Below, in pieces: positions 26,898-34,456 of a stretch of 64,000 nt of DNA. Both the position numbers and the translations under genes were made by a program. Below the pieces are notes generated by a model. It ran no database searches. It was given only the letters and a program-made list of their open reading frames with translations, and was not told the DNA's origin. Each line of letters starts with the position of its first letter. The first letter of the stretch is position 1. Source of the stretch: RPRB01 sp035519675. Its GTDB lineage: Bacteria > Myxococcota > Myxococcia > Myxococcales > Myxococcaceae. The stretch covers positions 1 through 64,000 of the forward strand of contig DATIWB010000033.1 of assembly GCA_035519675.1 (NCBI GenBank), given 5' to 3'.

Positions 26898-27892
26898 GGC
26901 CGCCCCAGCCAGCGGAGCGCGTTCTCCCCCAGGAGCCGAGCCCGGGCAGCGGTGAGCTCCGGGACCGAGCGGATCAGCGCTCCCGGCTCGGCCTCGCCCA
27001 GGGGGAAGGGGTAGTCGCTCCCCAGCATCACCCGTTCCTCTCCGAAGAGCTTCACGATCAGGCGGAGCATGTCCGCATCGTGCACCAGGCTGTCCACCCA
27101 GAAGCGTCCCAGATAGGCGCGCGGGGGCACCGGGTTGTCCACCGCCACCAGATCTGGCCGGCACTCGAATCCGTGCTGGATGCGGCCCAGGGTCGCGGGG
27201 AAGGCGCCTCCGCCGTGCGCGACGGCGACCCGGAGCGCGGGAAGCCGCTCCAGGACGCCACCGAAGATGAGCGAGCAGATGGCCAGCGAGGCCTCGGCCG
27301 GCATTCCCACCAGCCACGGCAGCCAGTACTTGCGCATCCGCGCCTCACCCATCATGTCCCAGGGATGGACGAAGACCGCGGCCCCCAGCTCGGCGGCGGC
27401 GGCGAAGACCTCGAAGAGCGCCGGATCGCTCAGGTTCCACTCGTTGACGTGGCTGCCGATCTGCACCCCGGCGAACCCGAGGGAGCGGACGCAGCGCTCC
27501 AGCTCGCGCACCGCCAGCGCCGGCGCCTGCATCGGCAAGGTGCCAAGGCCCACGAAGCGTCGGGGCGCCGTGGCGACGACGGTGGCGAGGTGGTCGTTGA
27601 GGAAGCGCGCCACCTCGGCGCCGTCCTCCGGCTTCGCCCAGTAGGAGAACATCACCGGAACCGTGGACAGTACTTGTAGCTCCACGCCCAGCCGATCGCA
27701 GTCGGCGAGCCGCGCCGCCGGAACCCAGAGGTTCTCCTCCACCTCGCGGAACGCCTGTCCGTCGTCCCTCACCATGCGGGCGCGGCACGGCCCGGTGTGC
27801 TCCAGGCCGATGAAGCCGCCGTAGCCGAAGCGCTCCTTCCAGCGGGGCAGCTCGGGCGGGAGCAGGTGGGTGTGGACGTCGACGACCGGCAT
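26891..27892 (-). CDS. nbaD: 2-Amino-3-carboxymuconate-6-semialdehyde decarboxylase (ACMSD)
   Basis: 333 residues, amidohydrolase superfamily. It decarboxylates ACMS to 2-aminomuconate semialdehyde, steering flux away from quinolinate and NAD synthesis toward catabolism. Zinc ligands match the Pseudomonas enzyme: H7 and H9 (VDVHTHLLP), H176 (FVHPWDMMG), H226 (AHGGGAFP) and D293 (LGSDYPFPLGE). Also characteristic: WVDSLVHDADML. Between the dioxygenase gene (23-base gap) and kynU (overlap). Symbol follows the 2-nitrobenzoate/kynurenine clusters of Pseudomonas. Confidence 0.95.
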   Translation of the reverse strand: MPVVDVHTHLLPPELPRWKERFGYGGFIGLEHTGPCRARMVRDDGQAFREVEENLWVPAARLADCDRLGVELQVLSTVPVMFSYWAKPEDGAEVARFLNDHLATVVATAPRRFVGLGTLPMQAPALAVRELERCVRSLGFAGVQIGSHVNEWNLSDPALFEVFAAAAELGAAVFVHPWDMMGEARMRKYWLPWLVGMPAEASLAICSLIFGGVLERLPALRVAVAHGGGAFPATLGRIQHGFECRPDLVAVDNPVPPRAYLGRFWVDSLVHDADMLRLIVKLFGEERVMLGSDYPFPLGEAEPGALIRSVPELTAARARLLGENALRWLGRPC

Positions 27893-27915
27893 TGGCTCCC
27901 GCTCGGCTTCCCCGC

Positions 27916-28428
27916 TCAGGCGCGGGTCGCCCGCGTCCCGCACTTCCTGCAGGTGGTGTTCTTCTCCTCGCCGTAGAAGTGCTCGAACACCGGGGGCAGC
28001 TGCTTGACGATGTCGGTCAGGTGGATCGACTCGCGGTAGAGCTCGTTCCCGCACCTCTCGCAGACCCAGAGGAACGAATCCTTCTCCTGGGGGAGCCGGC
28101 GCCGCTCGAGCACCAGCCCGATGGTGTTCGGCGGCCGCTGCGGCGAGTGGGGCACGTTGGGCGGAAGGAGGAAGATCTCTCCCTCGCGGATGGGGACCAC
28201 CTCTCGCTTGCCGTCGACCAGGACGTGGAGCTCGATGTCGCCCTCGAGCTGGTAGAAGAACTCCTCGCCCTGGTTGACGTGGAAGTCGCGCCGCGCGTTG
28301 GGACCGCCCACCACGGTGACCATGAACTCCCGGTCGGCCCAGACCTGCTGGTTGCCCACCGGCGGCTTCAAGAGATGCCGGTGCTCGTCGATCCACTTCT
28401 TGAAGTTGAGGGGCTGCAGACTGGGCAT
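27916..28428 (-). CDS. nbaC: 3-Hydroxyanthranilate 3,4-dioxygenase
   Basis: 170 residues, cupin extradiol dioxygenase that opens 3-hydroxyanthranilate to ACMS. Catalytic Fe(II) ligands H50, E56 (DFHVNQGEEFFYQLEG) and H94 (NVPHSPQRP). The bacterial-type rubredoxin-like second iron site is complete: C123 and C126 (CERCG), C160 and C163 (CRKCG). Length and opening (PLNFKKWIDEHRHLLKPPVG) match the short bacterial form. It sits between the RidA-type deaminase (2-base gap) and ACMSD. Confidence 0.96.
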   Translation of the reverse strand: MPSLQPLNFKKWIDEHRHLLKPPVGNQQVWADREFMVTVVGGPNARRDFHVNQGEEFFYQLEGDIELHVLVDGKREVVPIREGEIFLLPPNVPHSPQRPPNTIGLVLERRRLPQEKDSFLWVCERCGNELYRESIHLTDIVKQLPPVFEHFYGEEKNTTCRKCGTRATRA

Positions 28429-28430
28429 GG

Positions 28431-28850
28431 TCACTCCGGCATCGTGGCGATGCACTTCAGCTCGATGGCGATGGGCGTCGGGAGGCGCGTCACCTCCACC
28501 GTGGTTCGGCACGGCTGCGCGTCCTTGAAATACTCTGCCCACAGCCGGTTGTAGACCGCGAAGTCGTTCTCCATGTCGGTCAGGAACACGGTCACGTCCA
28601 CCAGGCGGTCCCAGGTGGTGCCTGCGTCCTCGAGGATGGCCCGCACGTTCTCGAACACGCTCTTGCACTGGATGGCGATGTCGTGGTCGGTGACGTTGCC
28701 CTGCGGGTCCAGGGTCACCCCGGGGATGTCGTGGCTGCCGCGGACGCGCGGGCCGATTCCGGAGAGGAAGAGGAGGTTTCCCACCCGGCGGGCATGGGGG
28801 AAGGCGCCCACCGGGGGCGCGGCGCGCTGCGAGGTCACTCGGTCCGGCAT
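28431..28850 (-). CDS. RidA-family protein, probable 2-aminomuconate deaminase
   Basis: 139 residues of the RidA/YjgF/Rid fold. The segment GAFPHARRVGNLLFLSGIGP and the C-terminal LPTPIAIELKCIATMP belong to the subgroup that includes NbaF/AmnD-type 2-aminomuconate deaminase rather than the canonical imine deaminase; the canonical arginine appears replaced within IAIELKCIA. Position between the semialdehyde dehydrogenase and the dioxygenase in a kynurenine operon supports the reaction 2-aminomuconate to 4-oxalocrotonate plus ammonia. Function is inferred mainly from context. Confidence 0.82.
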   Translation of the reverse strand: MPDRVTSQRAAPPVGAFPHARRVGNLLFLSGIGPRVRGSHDIPGVTLDPQGNVTDHDIAIQCKSVFENVRAILEDAGTTWDRLVDVTVFLTDMENDFAVYNRLWAEYFKDAQPCRTTVEVTRLPTPIAIELKCIATMPE

Positions 28851-28856
28851 GGGCCT

Positions 28857-30308
28857 TCAACCTCCTTGCAGATGGATGCAGACGTTCTGAGCCTCGGTGA
28901 AGAAGCGAAGCGCCTCCTGGCCGCCCTCCCGGCCCACGCCCGAGTCCTTCATTCCGCCGAAGGGGGTGCGCAGATCGCGGAGCATCCAGGTGTTGACCCA
29001 GACGATGCCGCTCTCCAGTGCGGCGCTGAAGCGGTGGGCGCGGGTGAGGTCGCGCGTCCACACCGAGGCGGCGAGCCCGTAGCGGACGCCGTTGGCGGCG
29101 CGGAGGACCTCCTCCTCGGAGTCGAAGGGCATCAGGGCCGCCACCGGGCCGAAGATCTCCTCCTGGTTGGTGCGACACTCCGGGCTCAGGCCCTCGACCA
29201 GCGTCGGCTCCACGAACCAGCCCTCGCGGCAGCGACCACCGACCGCGGCCCGCTTGCCTCCGGTGAGGAAGCGGCCACCCTCCTCGCGGGCCAGCGCCAG
29301 GTAGCCGAGCACCTTGTCCAGGTGGGCCCGGCTGACCAGCGCCCCCTGCTCGGTCTCGGGCAGGAGCGGGTCGCCGAGCTTCAGCGCCCGCGTCCGCTCC
29401 ACCAGCTGCTCGCGCACCCGGGAGTAGACGCTCCGCTCCACGAAGATCCGCGGGCCACAGAGGCAGATCTGCCCCTGGTTGGAGAAGGACGAGCGCACGG
29501 TGGTGGCCACCGCCGCGTCCAGGTCCGCATCGGCGAAGATGACCACCGGGTTCTTTCCACCCATCTCCAGCGAGAGCTTCTTGAACAGCGGCGCGGCAGT
29601 GCGGGCGATCTCCGCGCCGGTGCGGGTGCTCCCGGTGAACGAGATGGCCTTCACCTCGGGGTGGCGGGACAGCGCGTCGCCCACCTTGGGTCCCAGGCCC
29701 TGCACGATGTTCAGCACCCCCGGAGGCAGCCCGGCCTCGAGCGCGATGCGTCCCAGCCGGTGCGCGGTGACCGGCGTCACCTCGGAGGGCTTGGCCACCA
29801 CCGTGTTGCCGACGGCGAGGGCGGGCGCCACCTTCCAGGTCAGGAGGTAGAGCGGAAGGTTCCAGGGGGAGATGGTGCCCACCACCCCCAGCGGATGCCG
29901 CAAGGTGACGTTCAGCGCATGCGAGTCCATCGGATGGCACTCGCTGGAGAGCTGGGTGGCAGCGTCGGCGAAGAACTCGAAGTTCAGGATGGCCCGGGGA
30001 ATGTCCACCTCGGTCGCGACCGAGAGAGGCTTCCCGCTGTCCACCGACTCCGCGCGGGCGAGCTCGGGCAGTGCCTGGCGAAGCCCCTCGGCCACCTTCC
30101 GGAGCAGCCGGCTGCGCACGGGGGCCGGCGTCTCGCTCCAGGCCGGGAACGCGCGGCGGGCGGCCTCGACCGCCTCGGCGACGTCGGCGGCGTCCGAGTC
30201 GGGCAGGGTGCCCAGCGGTCCGCCCGTGGCGGGCTCCCAGTTGGGGAGCGTCGCCCCGGACCGCGCCGGGACCTCGCGACCGCCGATGACGTTGAGGACA
30301 CCGTCCAT
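28857..30308 (-). CDS. 2-Aminomuconate 6-semialdehyde dehydrogenase
   Basis: 483 residues, NAD-dependent aldehyde dehydrogenase fold. Catalytic residues: N150 (SPWNLPL), E248 (LEMGGKNP) and C282 (GQICLCG). The sequence PWNLPLYLLTWKVAPALAVGNTV and the tail WVNTWMLRDLRTPFGGMKDSG are those of the hydroxymuconic/aminomuconic semialdehyde group (DmpC, NbaE, ALDH8A1). First gene of the six-gene kynurenine operon, ATG 30308 with GGAGGG upstream. Oxidises 2-aminomuconate semialdehyde to 2-aminomuconate. A role with 2-hydroxymuconic semialdehyde is also possible. Confidence 0.92.
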   Translation of the reverse strand: MDGVLNVIGGREVPARSGATLPNWEPATGGPLGTLPDSDAADVAEAVEAARRAFPAWSETPAPVRSRLLRKVAEGLRQALPELARAESVDSGKPLSVATEVDIPRAILNFEFFADAATQLSSECHPMDSHALNVTLRHPLGVVGTISPWNLPLYLLTWKVAPALAVGNTVVAKPSEVTPVTAHRLGRIALEAGLPPGVLNIVQGLGPKVGDALSRHPEVKAISFTGSTRTGAEIARTAAPLFKKLSLEMGGKNPVVIFADADLDAAVATTVRSSFSNQGQICLCGPRIFVERSVYSRVREQLVERTRALKLGDPLLPETEQGALVSRAHLDKVLGYLALAREEGGRFLTGGKRAAVGGRCREGWFVEPTLVEGLSPECRTNQEEIFGPVAALMPFDSEEEVLRAANGVRYGLAASVWTRDLTRAHRFSAALESGIVWVNTWMLRDLRTPFGGMKDSGVGREGGQEALRFFTEAQNVCIHLQGG

Positions 30309-30384
30309 GAACCCTCCGCCTCTCCTAGTATGCGCCACCCGGGCCGGCGCCGGGGGGCCCGGGGGTGGGCGGAGGAACGTGAGA
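30309..30384. promoter_or_regulatory. Divergent promoter region of the kynurenine genes with a GC-rich inverted repeat
   Basis: 76 bases between the operon and the divergent decarboxylase gene. CCCGGGCC (30338-30345) and GGCCCGGG (30356-30363) form an 8-bp inverted repeat around a 10-base centre; CAC and GTG flanks can extend it past a two-base bulge. It may be the operator for the regulator of both transcripts, but no regulator gene is adjacent. GGAGG sites lie at both ends. Confidence 0.4.
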
Positions 30385-31155
30385 ATGGACATCGAGCGCC
30401 TGGCGGGGCACCTGGACGACGCGCGGCGGCACGGCCGGGAAGTGGAGCGGCTGACGCTGCAGGCGCCGGACCTGGATCTCGCTCAGGCCTACCGGGTGAT
30501 GGACGCGGGCATCGCCCTGCGCCTCGCCCGGGGCGAGCGGGTCATCGGGCTCAAGATGGGGCTCACCTCCGAGGCCAAGCGCCGGCAGATGTCGCTCGAC
30601 GCTCCCATCTATGGCGTGCTCACCGATGCGATGGTGGTCCGCGGCACCTTCCACCTCCGGGGAACCTTGCATCCCAAGATCGAGCCGGAGATCGCCTTCC
30701 GCTTCACCCGAGGCCTCGCCGGGACACCGGACCGGGCGGCGGTGCTCTCGGCCTGCACCGGGGTGGGCCCGGCCCTGGAGATCCTTGATTCGCGCTACCG
30801 CGACTTCAAGTACTTCAGCCTGCCGGACGTGGTGGCAGACAACGCCTCGTCGTCGCAGGTGGTGCTCCCCGAGCGCTGGCTCGAGCTGGACGGCCGCGAC
30901 ACCTCCCGGGTGGAGCTGGTGATGTCCATCGACGGGACGCCCCGCCAGCGCGCGATGGGAACGGCCATCTCCGGCGACCCGGTGCTCTCGGTGGTCCAGC
31001 TGTGCGCTCTGCTCAGCGGACGGGGCCAGTCGCTCCCGGCTGGCAGCGTGGTGCTCGCCGGGGCGGCCACGGTCGCCGAGCCGCTCGTCGCCGGGATCGA
31101 GGTCCGGCTGGACGCGGGGTGGCTGGGAAGCACCTCGGTGCGGGTCGAGCCGTGA
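30385..31155 (+). CDS. 4-Oxalocrotonate decarboxylase (2-oxo-3-hexenedioate decarboxylase)
   Basis: 256 residues. Converts 4-oxalocrotonate to 2-oxopent-4-enoate, the step after the deaminase. It matches DmpH/XylI closely in pattern: IGLKMGLTSEAKRRQM, APIYGVLTD, LHPKIEPEIAF, EILDSRYRDFKYFS and DVVADNASSS. The Glu pair in the HPKIEPE motif binds Mg2+. Divergent from the kynurenine operon, so both are probably controlled from the 76-base gap. ATG 30385 follows GGAGGAACGTGAG. The hydratase and aldolase that usually come next are missing from the window. Confidence 0.92.
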   Translation: MDIERLAGHLDDARRHGREVERLTLQAPDLDLAQAYRVMDAGIALRLARGERVIGLKMGLTSEAKRRQMSLDAPIYGVLTDAMVVRGTFHLRGTLHPKIEPEIAFRFTRGLAGTPDRAAVLSACTGVGPALEILDSRYRDFKYFSLPDVVADNASSSQVVLPERWLELDGRDTSRVELVMSIDGTPRQRAMGTAISGDPVLSVVQLCALLSGRGQSLPAGSVVLAGAATVAEPLVAGIEVRLDAGWLGSTSVRVEP

Positions 31156-31538
31156 CCCGCGGCCGCCGCACGCTGGCGGTGGCTTCGGCCGCGATGGGCA
31201 CGGCGCTCCTCGCGGGGGCCTTCCTGCTCATGATCCGCGCCGAGGCGCCGGCGTGGGCGATGCTCGCCTGGGGTGCGGTGGCGCTGGTGGCGGTGGCGAT
31301 GTTCCTCGCCCACTTCCGGGTGGAGCGGGTGCAGGAGGCGCTGATCCTCGCGGTGCTGGTCGCCCTCGGGCAGACGCTCGCGTTGCACGCCGTGCTGATG
31401 CTCCTCCTCGGCGCGCGGATGCCGGGGGCAACGACGGTGCTGCGGCACCTGCTGGGGTTCGCGTTCCTGGACGCGCTGACGCTGGTGATGGCGACGCTCG
31501 CCGGGCACTGGTTTCCGCAGCGACCCTCGAGCCGCTAG
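31152..31538 (+). CDS. Hypothetical four-helix membrane protein
   Basis: 128 residues from GTG 31152, which overlaps the decarboxylase stop (GTGA), so it is translated with that gene. About four transmembrane helices: 13-27, 34-54, 62-84 and 98-115. Some short polar loops; no known motif. The coupling hints at a part in uptake or efflux of a pathway compound, but that is guesswork. The 3' end overlaps the convergent PAS gene by four bases. Confidence 0.6.
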   Translation: MTRGRRTLAVASAAMGTALLAGAFLLMIRAEAPAWAMLAWGAVALVAVAMFLAHFRVERVQEALILAVLVALGQTLALHAVLMLLLGARMPGATTVLRHLLGFAFLDALTLVMATLAGHWFPQRPSSR

Positions 31539-32341
31539 CAGCCGCGCAGCTGCTTCTGGGCGGCGTCGAGCACGAGGAGCTCCTGCTCGAGCTGGCGGCG
31601 GCCAGTGACGTCGCTGAAGAACACGTACAGCCCACGCCCCGAGGGCACCGCGGTCACCCCGTACCAGGCCCGGCCGCTGGGCGCGCGGTCCTCGAGGACG
31701 CGGAGATGCCCATCGGCGAGCGCCTCCTCGAAGGCCCGATGGAAAGTGGTCCCGTACAGCTCGGGGAACACCTCCCAGATCTCACGTCCCAGGACCTCGG
31801 TGCGGCTCCGTTCCAGCATCCGCTCGGCGGCGGGGTTCCAGTGGCTGATGCGCCACTCCCGGTCCAGGCCGAGGCAGCCCTCGGGATTGGCGCGGAGCCA
31901 GCGATCGAGGTCGGCTCGCGCGATGAGGGAGGTGGTCTCGGCCTCGACCTGTGCGGTCACGTCCGTGACGTAGGAGAGGATCGCCGGACGCCGCCCGGGG
32001 CGAGCGGCGACCACCATCCGCGTCCACTCGCAGTGGCGAACCTCACCGGAGCGGGTCCGGTTCCGGTTGCGGTGCACCAGCTGGTGGTCGTGACCGGAGC
32101 GCAGGCGATCGAGGACCGCGTCGACGAAGGGGACGTCCGGCTCGTGCACCAGCTCGAGCCCGTCGATGTGGCTGCCCAGGACCTCCGCTGCGGTCCAGCC
32201 GAAGAGGCGCTCGGCGGCGCCGGCCCACATCCGGATCGTCCCCTCCTCGTCGGTCTCGATCACCGCGACCGGCAGCGCCCCGAGATGCTCGAGGAGCGGG
32301 TTGCTCTCTGGGAACATCCGGCTGAGGCGAGCGCGGGCCAT
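31535..32341 (-). CDS. Two-PAS-domain protein without output domain
   Basis: 268 residues. Two PAS domains: about 18-135 (IETDEEGTIRMWAGAAERLFGWTAAEVLG) and about 140-250 (LGLDREWRISHWNPAAERMLERSRTEVLGREIWEVFP). The second is followed by a short coiled tail (RRQLEQELLVLDAAQKQL) that in relatives leads into a kinase; here the stop codon follows. It may work as a stand-alone sensor binding a partner kinase, or be a kinase remnant. ATG 32341 is chosen; a GTG lies one codon earlier. No membrane helix. Confidence 0.8.
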   Translation of the reverse strand: MARARLSRMFPESNPLLEHLGALPVAVIETDEEGTIRMWAGAAERLFGWTAAEVLGSHIDGLELVHEPDVPFVDAVLDRLRSGHDHQLVHRNRNRTRSGEVRHCEWTRMVVAARPGRRPAILSYVTDVTAQVEAETTSLIARADLDRWLRANPEGCLGLDREWRISHWNPAAERMLERSRTEVLGREIWEVFPELYGTTFHRAFEEALADGHLRVLEDRAPSGRAWYGVTAVPSGRGLYVFFSDVTGRRQLEQELLVLDAAQKQLRGC

Positions 32342-32694
32342 CACGGATCTCGCGGATGATTGGCGGGGAGGCTGACCGCAGCGTGCACCGAACTGCGACC
32401 GGCGTCCGCAACGAACATCTCGGACTCTTTCGGCTTTCTGAGAACGGTAGAAAAGTTCGGCGACGACGGATGCTGAGGGGGGGTTCGCGGAGCTTGTGCG
32501 TTCGTTGTCGCCAGACAGGGCAATCCATCACCCGGAGTCTGACGTGCCGAAATCAGAGAGGGACCCAAGTTGCAAGTGCCCGTGAACACAAGACTTCTCG
32601 CGGCTCGAGGCGGTGCGGCTCGAAGTGGTGCCAGACACCTCGTTACGGAGGTGGTGCCAGACACCTCGTGGCGGCTGCTGCAGCGGCAGCGCCG
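32342..32694. other. Gene-free region with tandem palindromic repeats
   Basis: 353 bases between the PAS gene start and the outer-membrane protein stop. The left part, with an AT-richer patch near 32420-32460 (TTTCGGCTTTCTGAGAACGG), should contain the leftward PAS promoter. The right part holds two tandem repeats at 32622-32667 and GGCTGCTGCAGCGGCAGCGCC, a partly self-complementary stretch directly after the outer-membrane gene stop. No ORF with family-like content is seen. Confidence 0.6.
32622..32667. repeat. Tandem pair of dispersed palindromic repeats, copies 4 and 5
   Basis: GAAGTGGTGCCAGACACCTC (32622-32641) and GAGGTGGTGCCAGACACCTC (32648-32667) are 19/20 identical with a 26-base period. 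Both share the CAGACACCTC half of the palindromes at 7916 and 12386, with three extra bases in the other arm. Tandem arrangement is reminiscent of bacterial REP/BIME elements. Confidence 0.7.
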
Positions 32695-33324
32695 TCAGTG
32701 GACAGTCAAGCTGTAGACCAGGCCGGCCCCCAGGGTCCTCAGCGTTCCGGAGCTCCCCGCCTGGTCGCGGTTCACCGCGAAGAAGAACTCGCCGCCGAGA
32801 CCCATCCCTAGCCACGGGTTGACCCACCACTCCTTGCCGATCGCCACCTTGAACCCGAACCCGATCTGAGAGCCGCCGAACTCCTGTCCATAGGGATCGG
32901 TGATGGCCACCCGGGTGCCGGAAACCGTGACCGAGGCAAAGACGTTCGCCGGGACGAGATAGCGGGTGACGCTCACCCCGACGGCGTCGAGCTCGACCGA
33001 CGTGCTCTCGCCGAGGCCGCTGGGCGACAGAGCCTTCCAGCTCGAGCACTCGAGTCCGACCATCCACTCCTCGCTCGGAGCCCAGCCGCCCCCGAGGGAG
33101 ATCCCGAGCGCGCCGCCGGCGGTGGTAAAGGCGGTCCTGCCGGTCGAGCCGGAGGTACGGAGGTAGCCGCCACCCGCTTCCACATGGAAGAAGAACCCGA
33201 GTGGGCTCCGCATCGTCACGCCGGGGCCCGTCGATGGGGCGCTCGGGGCCGTCCCGGGGTCCTGCTGTGCGCGCGCGGCCACGGGCATGACCAGCAACCA
33301 CAGCGCGAGGTACCGAGGACGCAC
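32695..33324 (-). CDS. Outer-membrane beta-barrel-like protein
   Basis: 209 residues from GTG 33324, with a signal peptide (MRPRYLALWLLVMPVAARAQ, cut after ARA). The mature part is made of amphipathic beta strands rich in Gly and aromatics (GFFFHVEAGGGYLRTSG, GISLGGGWAPSEEWMVGLE, PWLGMGLGGEFFFAVN, GAGLVYSLTVH) and ends with an aromatic-poor strand. This fits a small eight-stranded outer-membrane barrel (OmpA/OmpW-like), common in myxobacteria. Function unknown. Confidence 0.7.
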   Translation of the reverse strand: MRPRYLALWLLVMPVAARAQQDPGTAPSAPSTGPGVTMRSPLGFFFHVEAGGGYLRTSGSTGRTAFTTAGGALGISLGGGWAPSEEWMVGLECSSWKALSPSGLGESTSVELDAVGVSVTRYLVPANVFASVTVSGTRVAITDPYGQEFGGSQIGFGFKVAIGKEWWVNPWLGMGLGGEFFFAVNRDQAGSSGTLRTLGAGLVYSLTVH

Positions 33325-33361
33325 CGCAGGGCCTCCCTCCCACCCCAGCCTAGCGCGTCCG

Positions 33362-34429
33362 CTAGAACGCCCGGAGGTACTGCACCGGAATCCGCCGCGC
33401 CTCTGGTTGGCCCAGCTCCTCGGCGGCGTGCAGCGGCCAGTAGGGGTCCCGCAGCATGGCCCGGGCGAGCATCACCAGATCTGCAGCGCCCTCGCGCACG
33501 ACGGCGTCGGCCAGTGCAGGCGTGGAGATGAGCCCCACCGCCGCGGTGGGAATCCCCGCCTCGGCGCGAATCCGTCGTGCGAACGGAACCTGGTAGCCCG
33601 GCACCGCCTCGATCCGCGCGTTCGGCACCAGGCCGCCCGAGCTGCAGTCCACGAGGTCGACGCCCTCGGCGGCCAGCCGTCGCGCCAGCTCCACGCTCTC
33701 CTCCAGGGTCCACCCGCCGTCCACCCAGTCGGTGCACGACAGGCGGGCGAGCAGGGGAAGCCGCTCGGGCCACTCGGTCCGGACCGCCCGGGCGATCTCC
33801 AGCGCCAGGCGGATCCGCTGCTCGAATCCCCCGCCGTACCCGTCCTCGCGCTGGTTGGACAGCGGCGAGAGGAACTCGTGCACCAGGTACCCGTGGGCGA
33901 AGTGGAGCTCGACGAGCCGGAACCCCGCGGCCAGCGATCGGCGAGCCGCCGCGGCGAACGCCCGGGTCACCTCGGCGATGTCCTCCGGCGACATCGCCCG
34001 GGGACGGAGGGTGCGCTCGGAAAACGCGAGGGCGCTGGGGGCGATCGGCTCCCAGCCGCCGGCCTCCGGGGGCAAGCCCGCGCCACCCTCCCATGGTACG
34101 CGGGTGCTCGCCTTCCGCCCCGCGTGCGCCAGCTGCACGCCCGGCACTGCGCCGTGCCCGTCGAGGAAGCGCACGATGCGCGCCAGGAAGTCGAGGTGCT
34201 CGTCCTTCCACAGCCCGAGGTCCCTGGCGGTGATGCGCCCCCGCGCCTCGACTGCGGTCGCCTCGGTGACCACCAGCCCGGCGCCGCCGACCGCCCGCGA
34301 CCCGAGGTGCACCAGGTGCCAGTCGTTGGCGAAGCCGTCGTCCGCGCTGTACTCGCACATCGGCGAGACCGCGACGCGGTTGGGGAAAGTGACGGAGCGG
34401 AGGGTGAGCGGCTCGAGGAGGTGGGCCAC
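33362..34429 (-). CDS. NADH:flavin oxidoreductase (YqjM-like old yellow enzyme)
   Basis: 355 residues, FMN-containing TIM barrel reducing alpha,beta-unsaturated carbonyls. C25 in PMCEYSADDG matches the redox-tuning cysteine of YqjM; LAHAGRKAS (100-108), the HFAHGYLVHEFLSPLSNQR catalytic segment and the C-terminal LARAMLRDPYWP are family marks of the thermophilic-like OYE class. Starts with GTG 34429. It is followed on the same strand by nothing within the same unit; the dehydrogenase at 34457 lies upstream with a 27-base gap and may be co-transcribed. Confidence 0.94.
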   Translation of the reverse strand: MAHLLEPLTLRSVTFPNRVAVSPMCEYSADDGFANDWHLVHLGSRAVGGAGLVVTEATAVEARGRITARDLGLWKDEHLDFLARIVRFLDGHGAVPGVQLAHAGRKASTRVPWEGGAGLPPEAGGWEPIAPSALAFSERTLRPRAMSPEDIAEVTRAFAAAARRSLAAGFRLVELHFAHGYLVHEFLSPLSNQREDGYGGGFEQRIRLALEIARAVRTEWPERLPLLARLSCTDWVDGGWTLEESVELARRLAAEGVDLVDCSSGGLVPNARIEAVPGYQVPFARRIRAEAGIPTAAVGLISTPALADAVVREGAADLVMLARAMLRDPYWPLHAAEELGQPEARRIPVQYLRAF

Positions 34430-34456
34430 CGCCCCCTGGTAATCCCGGGGCGGTGC

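Noticed and set aside
28683..30788. Plus-strand frame of 701 codons across the AMSDH gene
   Set aside because: It is antisense to the AMSDH gene, whose catalytic residues are complete; the translation lacks any domain.
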